64,000 nt of DNA, from contig CM056743.1 of NCBI GenBank assembly GCA_029851415.1, positions 76,402,186-76,466,185 on the forward strand, read 5' to 3'. The position numbers and the translations under genes are program-made. The notes under the pieces are model-generated. The model had not been told where the DNA came from and did no database searches. It was given only the letters and a program-made list of their open reading frames with translations. Shown one piece after another: positions 1-11,669 of this stretch (the stretch's first letter is position 1; each line of letters starts with the position of its first letter). The stretch is from Eretmocerus hayati (Eukaryota > Arthropoda > Insecta > Hymenoptera > Aphelinidae).

Positions 1-600
1 ATTTTTATCAAATAAGATCGAATTAAAATGGGGGGTTGGCGAGCGGAGCGAGCAGGGGGGCTTGCCCCCCCTAGTATATATATATATATATATCACCCGG
101 AGACTTTCTCGCACTTAATTCGCGAATTTGGAGAATTTTACACACACCTGATATCTGCCGATATCGATATATATATATATATATATATATAATATCTACT
201 CTCAGAAATTGCACACTGAACTATTACTATATATACGCACATATGCTATTCACTTTATTAACACGACCGCATGATCACTATGTCTATATTACGCACTATT
301 CACCGTGTTGCACTTTTGCAATATTCGAGAGTGATGTAATTCTAACGATCGGACGATTTGATTGTCCGTCTCTCTCACTCTCGTGGTGAAAATTTCGAGA
401 CATAAAACTTGTTTGAACGTAACTCATACGTGATAACGGCTTTGTTGACATTCCGCCCCTACCGCACTGAGCTACTCTAAATCGCGAGATCACACTCATA
501 CTTATTCAATTATAACGGCGACGAAATTCCATTTCGCTCGGCGCAGCAGAATATGAAAAAGATTATTAAAAAATTTCAGAGTCACTTTGTCTGGGCGCCA
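1..600 (-). mobile_element. 5' leader of a second LTR retrotransposon, partial
   Basis: Read on the minus strand, this stretch follows directly after the primer binding site of the LTR at 602-1329 and runs out of the left edge of the window, so it is probably the untranslated leader of an LTR element whose gag-pol lies outside. It has no convincing coding sequence. It holds (TA)n runs near 75-95 and 166-190, and a GC hairpin near 40-70 where a G6 run, CTTG and a C6 run can fold. The assignment depends entirely on the neighbouring LTR call. Confidence 0.4.
579..600 (-). promoter_or_regulatory. Primer binding site of the LTR element at the left edge
   Basis: The minus strand reads TGGCGCCCAGACAAAGTGAC here, one base from the end of the putative LTR. 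TGGCGCCC is the start of many retroelement primer sites that pair with the 3' CCA end of a lysine-type tRNA. The bases after the first nine do not match a tRNA I can name. Confidence 0.45.
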
Positions 601-601
601 A

Positions 602-1329
602 TGTGACGGCTGCTAGTTAAATGCCTAGGAATTAGCCGCACATGCTGGGCAAGGTGCAATGCCCAGCAGATTTGATTAAATTGAATATATGCTGCAACTC
701 TGCATGCTGCTGGATCTGCTGCTGCTGCTTTGCGCGCGGGAGGGATGGGGAATCGAGCGCCAAAATGATCACACAAGAGTTAAACGGGAGCCACATGGGC
801 ATATTTATTTAACTCTAAAAAGAACATGGTGCATAGAGTGCACTCAATCGCACGAACACGGAGAGAGCAATTGAGGGTGAAGCCCAAAGAGAGAGAGAAT
901 AATTATCGGCTAGCACTTACAGGTGTCGAAAAGGCGGCAATCGCACGCTCGCTGATAGGCCGCTCCGAATAACGCGGTCGTCCGGATGATCTGGACTCGA
1001 TGTCGTCCGCAGGACACGTCGGGGACAACGGCCAGGAAGTCGCACGGAAGCATGCAAAAGAGCTCGTCCAGGTGTCGGGAAGCTGGTGACACACGCACGA
1101 TGAGGGCGCAAAAAACTACACACTTCGGGTGCAAATTAACACGCGGGACGTCTGCTCTCAAGCGGGGGCGAGAGAAGTCTGGATTTATGGCGCGCGCAAT
1201 GCCGGCTGATTGATGATGATGGGTGCGCGAGGGGAACGGTGCGGTGAAGCTACCAATGACTCGCGCTATCTCTCTCTCTCTCTCTAACGCAAAACTACTT
1301 ACAACTCTCTCCTCGGATGTTCTGCTACA
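602..1329 (-). repeat. Putative LTR (728 bp), minus-strand element
   Basis: On the minus strand the segment begins TGTAGCAG and ends CGTCACA, giving the TG...CA ends of an LTR. It is followed after one base by a TGGCGCCC primer site. Within it are a hairpin (TGCTGGGC...GCCCAGCA, about 639-668), an A/T-rich element near 797-815 that could be a TATA region, and a (TC)n run at about 1267-1285. The partner LTR would lie outside the window, so the boundaries cannot be confirmed by comparison. Confidence 0.5.
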
Positions 1330-4300
1330 GCTGAAAAGATCTTATAATTATGAATGATACATGATGATCAGACAGGAGAGAGAAATGATGGTTGAGAATA
1401 TCCTCTCAACCGTCACAATATCCCGAGGAAAGTATGACTTTATCTATCAAGTTTCAGTACAAAACTCATGGGAATCTGACAATTTATATCAATCCGTATT
1501 TCCGTAAAGGGCTTTTCACGCCTTTCCTTGTGTGCTACGGCTCTTCTAGCGGGGATAATTTCCTTCAGTTTTAGCCAAAGCGAAACAGCGGATACATATT
1601 CAATGGTCTATCAAAAATGAAGTTGTACTCCTCTTGAGATGAATAAGCAAAGGAACCCTTCAATTACACACGACCAACATCTTATGAAAACTTGTAACAT
1701 TTTCATAATTCATCCCAACAGAATGTGATTCTTAACATTCTACCAGTTGATTTTCGAGATCATCGCGAGGAACTGATACGCCTCTCGGGAACTCGTACAA
1801 GCCGAGCAACGCGAGGCATTACGCTAATAGTATATTACGCTACAAGTGCCAAAAGGGCAATCTCCGCACAAGTTTCCACAGGAATGTGCGTGAAATTTAC
1901 TTCTCGCGTGGGTCGGTAACATGTGCGGGAACTCCTCGCACGTGTTGCGTATACTATCTCTGTCAACTGCGCGTGAAGTTGTAATTAACTGTACAACTGT
2001 CCATCACTTCAAGGACGAGATTTCGGAGGAAGACCGGATTCAGAGGAATGATGTGGAATATTTCAGAATTGTACGTGAATGTAAACTCATAAGAGCGAGG
2101 AGTTAATCTCACGCACTCTTCGCCAGTACGTGGAATTCAAATCTGTGGAGGAAGTCATTCCCGCATTACTCCACGCACTGTTGATAATGAAGAGAAGTTC
2201 CATTTTTTAACCACTTCGCGCACAAAGTTGCAAAAATGACTTTTTTGCGCATGCGCAGAAATTCAGTCTGCTGACACCAATCTCATCGCATTGGGAAGCC
2301 AAGAAAATTTCTTTCAAAATAACTACTCGGCAAAGTCAATTTGATGCACTTGGCCCAAAGTTACATCACATTAATGATGAAGCTCAAGAGGCGTGAGTGC
2401 GGATTTTGCACAAAATCTCCATTAGTATCATGACCCGAGTATAGGTGTCATAATTTTCTAGACCTTGTAACTTTTGGCCCAGTGCATCGAATTGACTCCA
2501 CCTTGTAGTCATGTTGAAGGGAGTTCTCTCGGCTTTTCGATGAAATTGGTCCCAGCCTAATTCCTTGCGTATAAGTAGAGAAAGTCATTTTTCGACCGGA
2601 GACGCTGAGAATATTGATAAAACGTGGAGAAACAGTGTAGAACCCGGGAACACAGATCGAAACCACTTCCTTCTGAACGATCACGCAATTTCATATCGTG
2701 ATATGGATTTCCAGATTTTAGGAGAATCGGTGTAGGATCGGATTCTTCCTGTTTCTTACCTTTTTGCTCATAGGGGACGTCCGTGATCCCAGAAGAGATT
2801 TTTCGAAGCATATTTCGATAGATTTCCCGAAGACCTTTCGAATGCCACGATTCGCGTGATCGTATCTTGCGTCAAATCGGAACTACACCGATTTCACTGA
2901 GAAGAGATTGATACTCTATCATGAAAACACTATCAAAAAAATATTCCCCAGGGAAACAAAAAGAAATTTCCTCTCACCCGGCGAGGGGTGGAAAACTCAT
3001 TTCTAGGCCATAGAATTCATTGAACATGGCGAAGAAAGAGTTTGAAAAATGTTTAGACTTCATGGTCCGCTTTTGCGCGGAATTACTCATACATTGTGGC
3101 GAACGGTGATTGGTAACCGGTCGTGAGGTGTCACATGAAAGGGCCCGTGAGGTTTTCGGGTGATGAGAACGACTATAATTCTATCCTTCATCGACGTTCC
3201 GTAATGATATTTGTCATCCTCTGGTATCATCCTTTGAAAAGGTTCCTTGTGTTACGGCCTTCAGTGAGGTTCTGCAGTCATCATCTGCATTCTAGGTTGA
3301 TGTGTTCATCGCCAAGTGACTGTATGTCCCTTGCAGGGAAGGTTCTACTCGTCCCCGTGATGATAGTTGACTACGTCTTCCTCTTCGAATTTCCCCACAG
3401 AGTAGTCTTTGGGTTTAGAAATAATGAAAACTCTCCTTTTCCAGTGGAACGAACAACCGTTGCGCCTCTAAGGCGTTCTTATCCCAGGATTTAGTCGGAC
3501 GAGATTATATGTGTTATTTTATACAGTCAGAATCTTATTTGAACATCATACAGCTATATCAACCAGATCTTGCGAGTTCACCAGCCTTTGGAGATAGTGT
3601 AAAAGTCCCAGCCGTTGATGTCAGCTGTAATACCGTAAGTCTCACTTCTCCTAGCGATCGCAGTATTTCGCCACCTCGAGATCCTTCCAAACCAACCTAT
3701 GTATCTAAACTACCCCTAACGAGGGGGTGAACTCCTCAGAATTCAAAAATGAAATATCAGACTTATATAAGATTTTCCCAAACTTTTCCTGGCTGATAGT
3801 TCTTGAAGTATCTGAATTGTACTCTGGAAATTCTTTCCATTCACTCAGATTCCTCAACTACCCCTGAAACGGGGGCGGGGGTACCTGAAGCTATCGAACA
3901 CTAACTCACAAATCGGCCCCAAACCAATTTCACTTTCTATTACGTTTTTATTACTAATCTATTACCAAATAAAAAAATTTGTTACCGGTCATGGGCCCGA
4001 AATACGAGAGTTTTCGCTAGCGGAAGCTTACGCTAGCGAACACGTGGCCGGGGGAAGATCGTACGGGAATGTGCAGAGGCTCATCTTTCATTACTTTTCT
4101 ATCACTCTCAGAATGGGTCCTCAAGATATGCGTGTGATATGATTCAGCTGAAATAGGATGGTTTACGCTAGCGTAAGTTTACGCTAGCGAACACCATATA
4201 CGGGCGAAGTCAGGACTACGCGGGATTTTATTACTTTTTTATTACTCTCGAAGGGTATAGTCGAGATAGTCCCGAGACCAAGAGGAAACCGATATTTGGG

Positions 4301-4480
4301 CCTGAGGCTGGACGAGAGCTGGAGCGGGGCGAGATGAGAAATATATGATAGGCTGAGCTGACTCTGTACAATAACGTGCGATTGAAAAAATTCAATCGCA
4401 TACGGAAGATTGTCTGACGATGAGCTGGATACACATGAGTCCTCAGAGAGGATAAGGGAATCGATAACAAATCAGCCAAC
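1330..4480. other. AT-rich sequence without a recognised gene
   Basis: Short ORFs occur (for example 3123-3494) but none shows a domain or codon pattern I trust. Visible structure is limited. An inverted pair sits at about 2338-2365 and 2466-2495. A GCGCATGCGC palindrome lies near 2248. Two copies of a motif AACTACCCCTxxACGxGGG occur near 3710 and 3857. Two copies of an ACGCTAGCG-rich motif occur at about 4010-4045 and 4160-4195. Confidence 0.6.
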
Positions 4481-7400
4481 TCGATCATGGGGCCCAAAAC
4501 AGGGGAGACCCTGCTAAGAGTTATTAAAGTCGCAGTCGAGACGTCACTAGGGGGTTGAAGAGAGTCCCATTGGACCCGAAACTCTGAGAAACCTCAGATC
4601 AAGCGATCAGGTACCATCGAATGAGACCAGGGAATTTATCACCAGCCAGCACCCTCGGCTATGGGGCCCAAAACAGGGCGGAATACAGCTTTGAGCATGT
4701 TCCGCGCAGTTATGACGCATTTTCGGGTTGTAAAAAGTTCCAATGGATCCGTAACTCTACAGAACCTCCAATCAAGTGGTTAAGTACCATTGGTGATGCC
4801 CGAAAAATTTATTACCAGTCAGCGTCCTGAGCTATGGGGCCCAAAACAGGGCAAAATCGAGCTTTGGGCAGTTATCTGCGCAGTTATGACGCCACTGTGG
4901 GTTGTAAGATAATCCAATGGATCCAAAACTCTACAGGACCTTAGATCAAGTGGTGATGTACCATTGGTGATGTCCGGAAAATTGATTACCAATCAGCATC
5001 CTCGGCTATGGGGCCCAAAACAGGGCAAAATCGAACTTTGAGTAGTTATCTGCGCAAATATGACGCCACTGGGGGGTCTAGGATGTTCCAATGGACCCGA
5101 AACTTTACAGTACCCTAGATTGGATAGTTACGTACCATTTCCGGAGCCCAGAGAATTCATTACCAGTCAGCACCCTCGGCTATAGGAACCAAAACAGGGC
5201 GAAATTGAGCTATGGGCAGTTATCTGCGCAGTTATAACGCCACTGTGGGTTGTAGGATGTTCCAATGGACCCGAAACTCTACGACACCCTAGATTGAGTA
5301 GTCATGTACCATTTTCAGAGCCCGAAGAATTCATTACCAGTCAGCACTCTCGGCTATGGGACCCAAAACAGGGCGGAATCGAGCTTTGGGCAGTTATCTG
5401 CGCAGTTACGACGCCACTGTGGGCTGGAGGATGTTCCAATAGACCTCAAACTCTACAGCGCCCTAGACTGGATAGTCACGTAACATTTCCGGAGCCCAAA
5501 CAATTTATTACTAGTCAGCAGCCTCGGCGATGGGGCCCAAAACAGGGCTAAATCGAGCTTTGGGCAGTTATCTGCGCAGCTATGACGCCACTGTGGGTTG
5601 TAAGATGATCCAATGGTCCCAAAACTCCCCAGAACCTTGGATCAAGTGGTTATGTACCATCATTGGTGATGCTCGAAAGATTTATCAACAGTCAGCACTC
5701 TGGGCTATGGGGCCCAAACAGGGCGGAATCGAGCTTTGAGCAGTTATCTGCGCAGTTATGACGCCGCTGTTGTGGGATATTCCAATAGACCCGAAACTCT
5801 ACAGAAGCTCAGATTCAGTAGACACGTGTCATTTTCAGAGCCCAAAGAATTTACTACCAGTCAGCACCCTCAGCTATGGGGCCCTGAACAGGGCGGAATC
5901 GAGCTTTGGACAGTTATCTGCGCAGTTATGACGCCACTGTGGGCTGTAGGATGTTCCAATGGACCCGAAACTCTCCAGCATCCTAGATTGAGTAGTCACG
6001 TACCATTCCCGAAGACCGGAGATTTCATCACTAGTCAGCACCCTCGTATTGGGCCCAAAACAGGGCGGAATCGAGCTTTGGGCAGTTATCTGCGCAGTTA
6101 TTACTCCACTGTAGGTTTTAGGGTGTTCCAAAGGACCCGAGACTCTACAACACGTCAGATTGAGTGGTGACGTACACTTTCCGGAGCCCGAAGAATTTAT
6201 GACCAGTCAGCACCCTCGACCATGGGGCCCTAACTAGGGCGGAATCGAGCTTTGGGTAGTTATCTGCGTATTCATGACGCCACTGTGGGTTGTAGGATGT
6301 TCCGATGGACCCGAAACTCTCCAGCAGCCTAGATTGAGTAGTCACGTACCCTTCCCGGGAACCGAACAATTTATTACCAGTCAGCACCCTCGGCTATGGG
6401 GCCCTGAACAAGGCGGAATCGAGTTTTGGCACGATATCTGCGGAGTTATGACGCCACTGCGGGTTGTAGGATGTTCCAATGGACCCGAAACTCTACAGAG
6501 GCTATGATGAAATAGCCACGTACCATTTCCGGAGCCCAGAGATTTTATCACTAGTCAACACCCTCGTATTGGGCCCAAAACAGGGCGGAATCGAGCTTTG
6601 GGCAGTTATCTGCGCAGTTATGAATCCACTGTAGGTTGTAGGATGTTCCAAAGGACCCGAGACTCTACAACACGTTAGATTGAGTAGTGACGTACACTTT
6701 CCGGAGCCGGAAGAATTTATGACCAGTCAGCACCCTCGACCATGGGGCCCTAACTAGGGCGGAATCGAGCTTTGGATAGTTATCTGCGCATTCATGACGC
6801 CACTGTGGGTTGTAGGATGTTCCGATGGACCCGAAATCTATAGCACCCTAGATTGAATGGTCACGTAACATTTACGGATTCCAAAGAATCAATTACTAGT
6901 CAGCACCCTCGGCTATAGGGCCCAAAACAAGGCAAAATCGAGCTTTGGGGAGTAATCTGCGCAATTCTGACGCCACTGTGGGTTGTAGGATGTTCCAATG
7001 GACCCGAATTTCTACAGGAGCTCAGATTAAGTATTCACGTCTCATTTCCGGAGCCCAAAGAATTTTTTATCAGTCATCACTTTCGGCTATGGACCTCAAA
7101 ACGGGGCGAAATCGATTTTCGGGCAGTTATCTGCGCAGTTATGACGCGACTGTGGGTTGTAGGATATTCCGATGGACCCGAAACTCTACAGCCCCTCAGA
7201 TCCAGTGGTCACGTCTCATTGGAGATGCCCGAAAGATTCATTCCAAGTCTGCACCCTTAGCTATGGGTCCCAAAACAGGGCGGAATCGATTCTTGAGCAG
7301 TTATTCGCGCAGTTATGACGCCACTGCCGGTTGTAAGACAATTCAATGGACCCGAAACTCTACAGAACCTTAGATCAAGTAGTCACGTACTATCTGCAAT

Positions 7401-7893
7401 GCCCAAAGAATCTAGTACCAGTCAGCGCCCTCGGCCATGATTCCGAGTCATCAGTTCGAACTAGCATTTAGTCATGGATCACGGATTCTGAAGCGTACCT
7501 CGGCCGGAATTGTCCCAGACTGGCTCACAGCTCCATGGAACCTCACCCGAGATATCCGTCAACCTTCAATCATGTGTAGTCGATCTATTACTAGTCAGCA
7601 CCCACGGTGATGAGGCTCCAGACTGAGCAAACTCATGCACATGTAGCAAATCACGCAGTTCGCACGACCCACAGAGCTGTATGCAGCTGTCACGGATTCA
7701 AAGCTCCATGAAATCTCAGTTCGGGTTCTGATCCATTATCAGGAATGCCTCTATAATCGAACACTTGTCTGAACCTTTGGTCAGTTATGACGCCACTGTG
7801 GGTTGTAGGATGTTCCAATGGATCCGAAACCCTACAGAATTTCAGATTGAGTAGCCAGGTACCATTCTCGGAGGCCAGAGATTTTATCACCAT
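4480..7893. repeat. Satellite array, unit about 176 bp, about 19 copies
   Basis: A unit containing GGTTGTAGGATGTTCCAATG, CCGAAACTCTACAG, TCACGTACCATTTCCGGAGC, ATTACCAGTCAGCACCCTCG, GGGGCCCAAAACAGGGCGGA and GCAGTTATCTGCGCAGTTAT recurs head to tail about every 173-178 bp. The part around 7,440-7,770 is strongly diverged, followed by one better copy at about 7,775-7,893. Short ORFs run through several units in both strands because the period is not tightly maintained; they are by-products of the repeat, not genes. Pairs of units three apart are more alike than neighbours. Confidence 0.92.
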
Positions 7894-7950
7894 TTTGGGA
7901 CATTTTAAACGAAAAATTACTCTTTCAATTTTCCTCTAGGAATCCTCGTA

Positions 7951-8434
7951 TTTGAGCTACGAGCATTTTTAAGTTGGAAAAACGCGAATTTTGCAATTTT
8001 CAATATCAAAAAAGAGCACCAACAAAATAGAAAAGCAATGTTTCTAGTGGGCAAATCTATCCACTAGAATGCCCTCTACAAGATCCAACAGCAATACCTG
8101 ATGTTTCCAACCAGGAACCACTCGTTTTTCGAAAACTCCTGTTGCATGGTTCCTAATTCAGCCCGCACTAGCTATACTGCGCATATTCATATATATAGGT
8201 CGGCGGTATATATAGCTATACTGTCTCAACTAAAAACAGTGCGTTGAACAATCGCAAAAGAAGAGTTGTTCCCGGCCGGAAACATCACTTATTGCTGTTG
8301 GATCTTGTAGAGGACACCCCAATGAACAGGTTTGCGCACTGGAAACATTGCTTTTTCGCTTTTTTATTGCTTCTTTTGATATTCAAAATCGCAAAACCTG
8401 CGTTTTTCCAACTCAAAATTGCTCGTAGCTCAAA
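7951..8434. repeat. Hairpin (foldback) element, about 190-bp arms
   Basis: The left arm starts TTTGAGCTACGAGCA and contains AGTTGGAAAAACGC, AAAGCAATGTTTC and TCTACAAGATCCAACAGCAA. The right arm carries the reverse complements of these blocks in reverse order, ending TGCTCGTAGCTCAAA. The centre is AT-rich (ATATATAGGTCGGCGGTATATATAG). Arm identity is imperfect, so this is an aged inverted-repeat element, perhaps a MITE. No ORF. Confidence 0.75.
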
Positions 8435-8699
8435 AAATGATGTGCGTCCGGATGACGCGCGGTTGACGACGAAGTCATAGAAGTTTGTTCAACAAACGGA
8501 CTAACTAGTCAAGTGAATTTTAGGATTTTCTCCAGTATATCTTTCAGTTGATTTTTGAGTTAGATGATCGACTTGTCCAGAGTCAAGATGGAATAGAGGG
8601 ATTTTTCCTAGATATTCACTCGTATACAGAGACACTGCGATTATTCCGAGGGACTATTCCCATTAGTAGTTCGGTTTTGGATAACATTCTGAAGGGAAT

Positions 8700-9150
8700 A
8701 GCAACGCATCATTCAAAAATAATTTTGGAAAGAATTTTAAAAATTCGCTTCTATGTGAAATGTTAATTAAGCATGAAGGCAAGAGAAAATGTAAGGAAAC
8801 AGAAAATTCATATCTTCTCGTGTCCTGGACAAAAGCCAAGTCAGTTGACGTGCTTGGACGTGCTACTTAACGATTTTCATGATTTTAGAGAATGAATATG
8901 GTAAAAGCGCAGGTTGAATGGTGAAAACCATACTGTTGATGGATCAAGTTCACAACCCACGCTTTTACCATATTTATTCTTCAAGATCGAGAAAGTCGTG
9001 GAGCAGCACGTCAACTGACTTAGCCTTTTCCTGGGACAGAAAGAGATGAGGTATTTCTGTCTTCTTTTTACATTTCGTCTTGCCCTCATCCCCAACATTC
9101 CCCATAAAACCAAATTTTTCAAATTTTTTTTGAAAATCATTTCATTTTCT
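8700..9150. repeat. Second hairpin element
   Basis: Blocks AAGTCAGTTGACGTGC (about 8838) and AATATGGTAAAAGCG (about 8897) reappear in reverse complement at about 9010-9035 and 8955-8975. Outer parts of both arms also match (GGCAAGA...AAATGTAA against TTACATTTCGTCTTGCC). The loop is about 35 bp. The element lies 270 bp from the preceding hairpin but shares no obvious sequence with it. Confidence 0.75.
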
Positions 9151-10149
9151 CACTTTTATCTCACACTCAATTGATTGAAATAGAACATAAGTGAAGAATT
9201 TTGATATCAGCCAAAACCTTGAGATATTCTACAATAGTCCCTTGGTATCTATTTTTGCTGAATGCTTCAAAATACAAATGGATGAGTGTGGAATACACCA
9301 GTTATCTATGGTCGATCAGAAATGAATTATCCTCATGTCATGTAAAGCTCATCGGTATTTCTGAATCGATTCACAAGCTATTGTCAGGCCATACTTAGAA
9401 GATTGTTACACCTTAATCATTAGGGTATGGAGACATGAGATGATATATGAATATATTATTAGGATACATTACATGCCATCCGTTACCATTATGTGATACA
9501 TTACAATCCAAAGCTCAAGCATGAATGATCGCATTGCTCAATCAGTAAAGTCTATGAGAATTAAGTGGAATCTTGAGTCCAGTATAACATGCTCACACAA
9601 ATTTAGTACGCCTAATTAGTTGTAGTCATCAAATGCAGTTGGAAGAGACACTTGAATCTTGCAGCATCAGAAAGTGGTGACAGAAAGTACTTTGAAGGTG
9701 TTATTGAACAAGCAAGCCTAACGCATGGAGCCACTGTGACTATTCGAAATGAATGTAGTCCATCCTGTCATTAATTTGGAGTTTCGAACCCAGATTGACA
9801 ATGAGGAGAGAGTTTGATGACAATGACAGATTGAAAGGCAAACAGTGCCTCACAAAATATCATGCATCATGTAGTTTGTGGTTAATAACTTGAAGAACTG
9901 GACTACTGCTCAGTATAACTGTTCACAAAACAACAACTTTTGATTGCACGCTGAAGATTTGATGGTTTTTCACAGCGCTTGCAAAAAGATGAGCCCATTC
10001 ATCACTGAGTAGAACGCCTTTTAATTAGGTATCTACTTGAACACTAATTACAACACAGACCCACTTGAGTCAGAGAATGTATCTTTGGTTAAATCATGGC
10101 ATGATATGTGCGAGACCGCAGGGAGAGAATTTAAGAATATGACATTCGT
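9151..10149. other. AT-rich stretch, nothing recognised
   Basis: No domain-bearing ORF, RNA gene or repeat was recognised in this kilobase between two hairpin structures. Confidence 0.5.
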
Positions 10150-10153
10150 GGTT

Positions 10154-11665
10154 CACGGTGTTCTTGAACCAACTTTAAATGAGTCGGAAGACCACCTCGC
10201 CAAATATTTCCTTAAATGGTTGTTCAGGGCTCAAATAACATCTTCCAACTGTTTTTAAAATCGCCTACGTTAGAATTCTCAAATAAATCAACTTTTATGA
10301 TTTTTTTCTGAAAAAATCGCCAAAAATGACTTTGACGCGCTTTGGTGATGTTTAACGCTCGGTTATATGCTTCAAATTTCACAAAAATTCCGTTAGAAAG
10401 TGCAGATGGTTCATGACACTCTATCCCAAAAGATTCGCGATGTAATGCGTAGAAGAAGGGATAGGCTTCGTAAGCTGTGACTAATGCTTGGGTAGAGAGT
10501 CAGATGGCGAATAAAGAAAGGTCCACCTATCTATATTGGGAAATTTTTCGTCTGCTCACGGCTCTGTCTTCTTCTTACTCACATTGGTCCTAATCATATG
10601 TACACAATGCCTTGGACTCTCGGCAAGGTCCTCATCGCGCAACAAGAGCTCTCAATCCGGTTCTGGAGAGCTTGCAGGTATGTCATAACTGCTCCACATC
10701 TCGCATTTGAGTGGAGGGGGTAGCTCTATCGTAGTTCTAAGATGCCACGTGTTTGCTTTCATGCAGAGAATCGACTCAAATTTTTGGTATTGTGCATGAA
10801 AAAGGAGATGGGAGTGCAGAAGCTGAAAAGAGACATGGAAGACTGCTCCAAAAATGTTCAGCGATTGACGGTCAGATTGATAGATTGCCCTATCTGACTG
10901 ACCCATGTCTGACATATAGATGAAGGTACTTTATCATCCTGCACGTCAATCGCTGAACATTTTTGGAGCGGTCTTCCATGTCTCTTTTCAGCTTCTGCAC
11001 TCCCATCTCCTTCTCCGTGCACAATACCCAAAATTTGAGTCGATTCTCTTCATGGAAGCTAACACGTGGCATCTTAGAACTACGATAGAGCTACCCTCTC
11101 CACTCAAATGCGAGATGTGGATCAGGTATGACATACCTGCAAGCTCTCCAGAACCGGAGTGAGAGCTTTTGTTGCGCGATGAGGACCTCGCCGAGAGTCC
11201 AAGGCATTGTGTACATATGATTAGGACCAATGTGAGTAAGAAGAAGACAGAGCCGTGAGCAGACGACAAATTTCCCAATTCAGATAGGTGGTATATACCT
11301 TACTATATTCGCCATCTGACTCTCTACCCAAGCCTTAGTCACAGCTCACGAAGCCTGTCCCTTCCTCTACGCATTACATTGCGAATCTTTTGGGATAGAG
11401 TGTCATGAACCATCTGCACTTTCTCACAAAATTTTTGTGAAATTTGAAGCATATAACTAAGCGTTCATCATCACCAAAGCGCGTCAGAGTCATTTTTTGA
11501 CAATTTTTTCAAAAAAAATCATAAAAGTTGATTCATTTGAAAATTCTAACGTAGGCGATTTCAAAAACAGTTGGAAGATGTTATATGAGCCCTGAACAAC
11601 CATTTAAGAAAATATTTGGCGAGGTGGTCTTCCGACTCATTTAAAGTTGGTTCAAGGACACCGTG
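10154..11665. mobile_element. Long-palindrome transposon, CACGGTG termini, GGTT duplication
   Basis: Two arms of about 717 bp (10154-10870) and 722 bp (10944-11665) are inverted copies around a 73-bp loop. The left terminus reads CACGGTGTTCTTGAACC; the right terminus read inward is CACGGTGTCCTTGAACC. The four bases GGTT occur directly outside both ends (10150-10153 and 11666-11669) and fit a 4-bp target site duplication. There is no transposase; ORFs inside are mirror images of one another. The termini resemble those of the transposase-bearing element at 51,421-55,515 (CACGGTGxxCTTGAA, then a TTTAAATGA block), so this may be a non-autonomous relative. Confidence 0.85.
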
Positions 11666-11669
11666 GGTT

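Noticed and set aside
3123..3730. Two plus-strand ORFs of 123 and 73 codons as host exons
   Set aside because: No family resemblance and no convincing splice sites were found.
4480..7893. CRISPR-like array or coding tandem repeat
   Set aside because: The whole 176-bp unit is repeated with no unique spacers, and reading frames are not kept between units.
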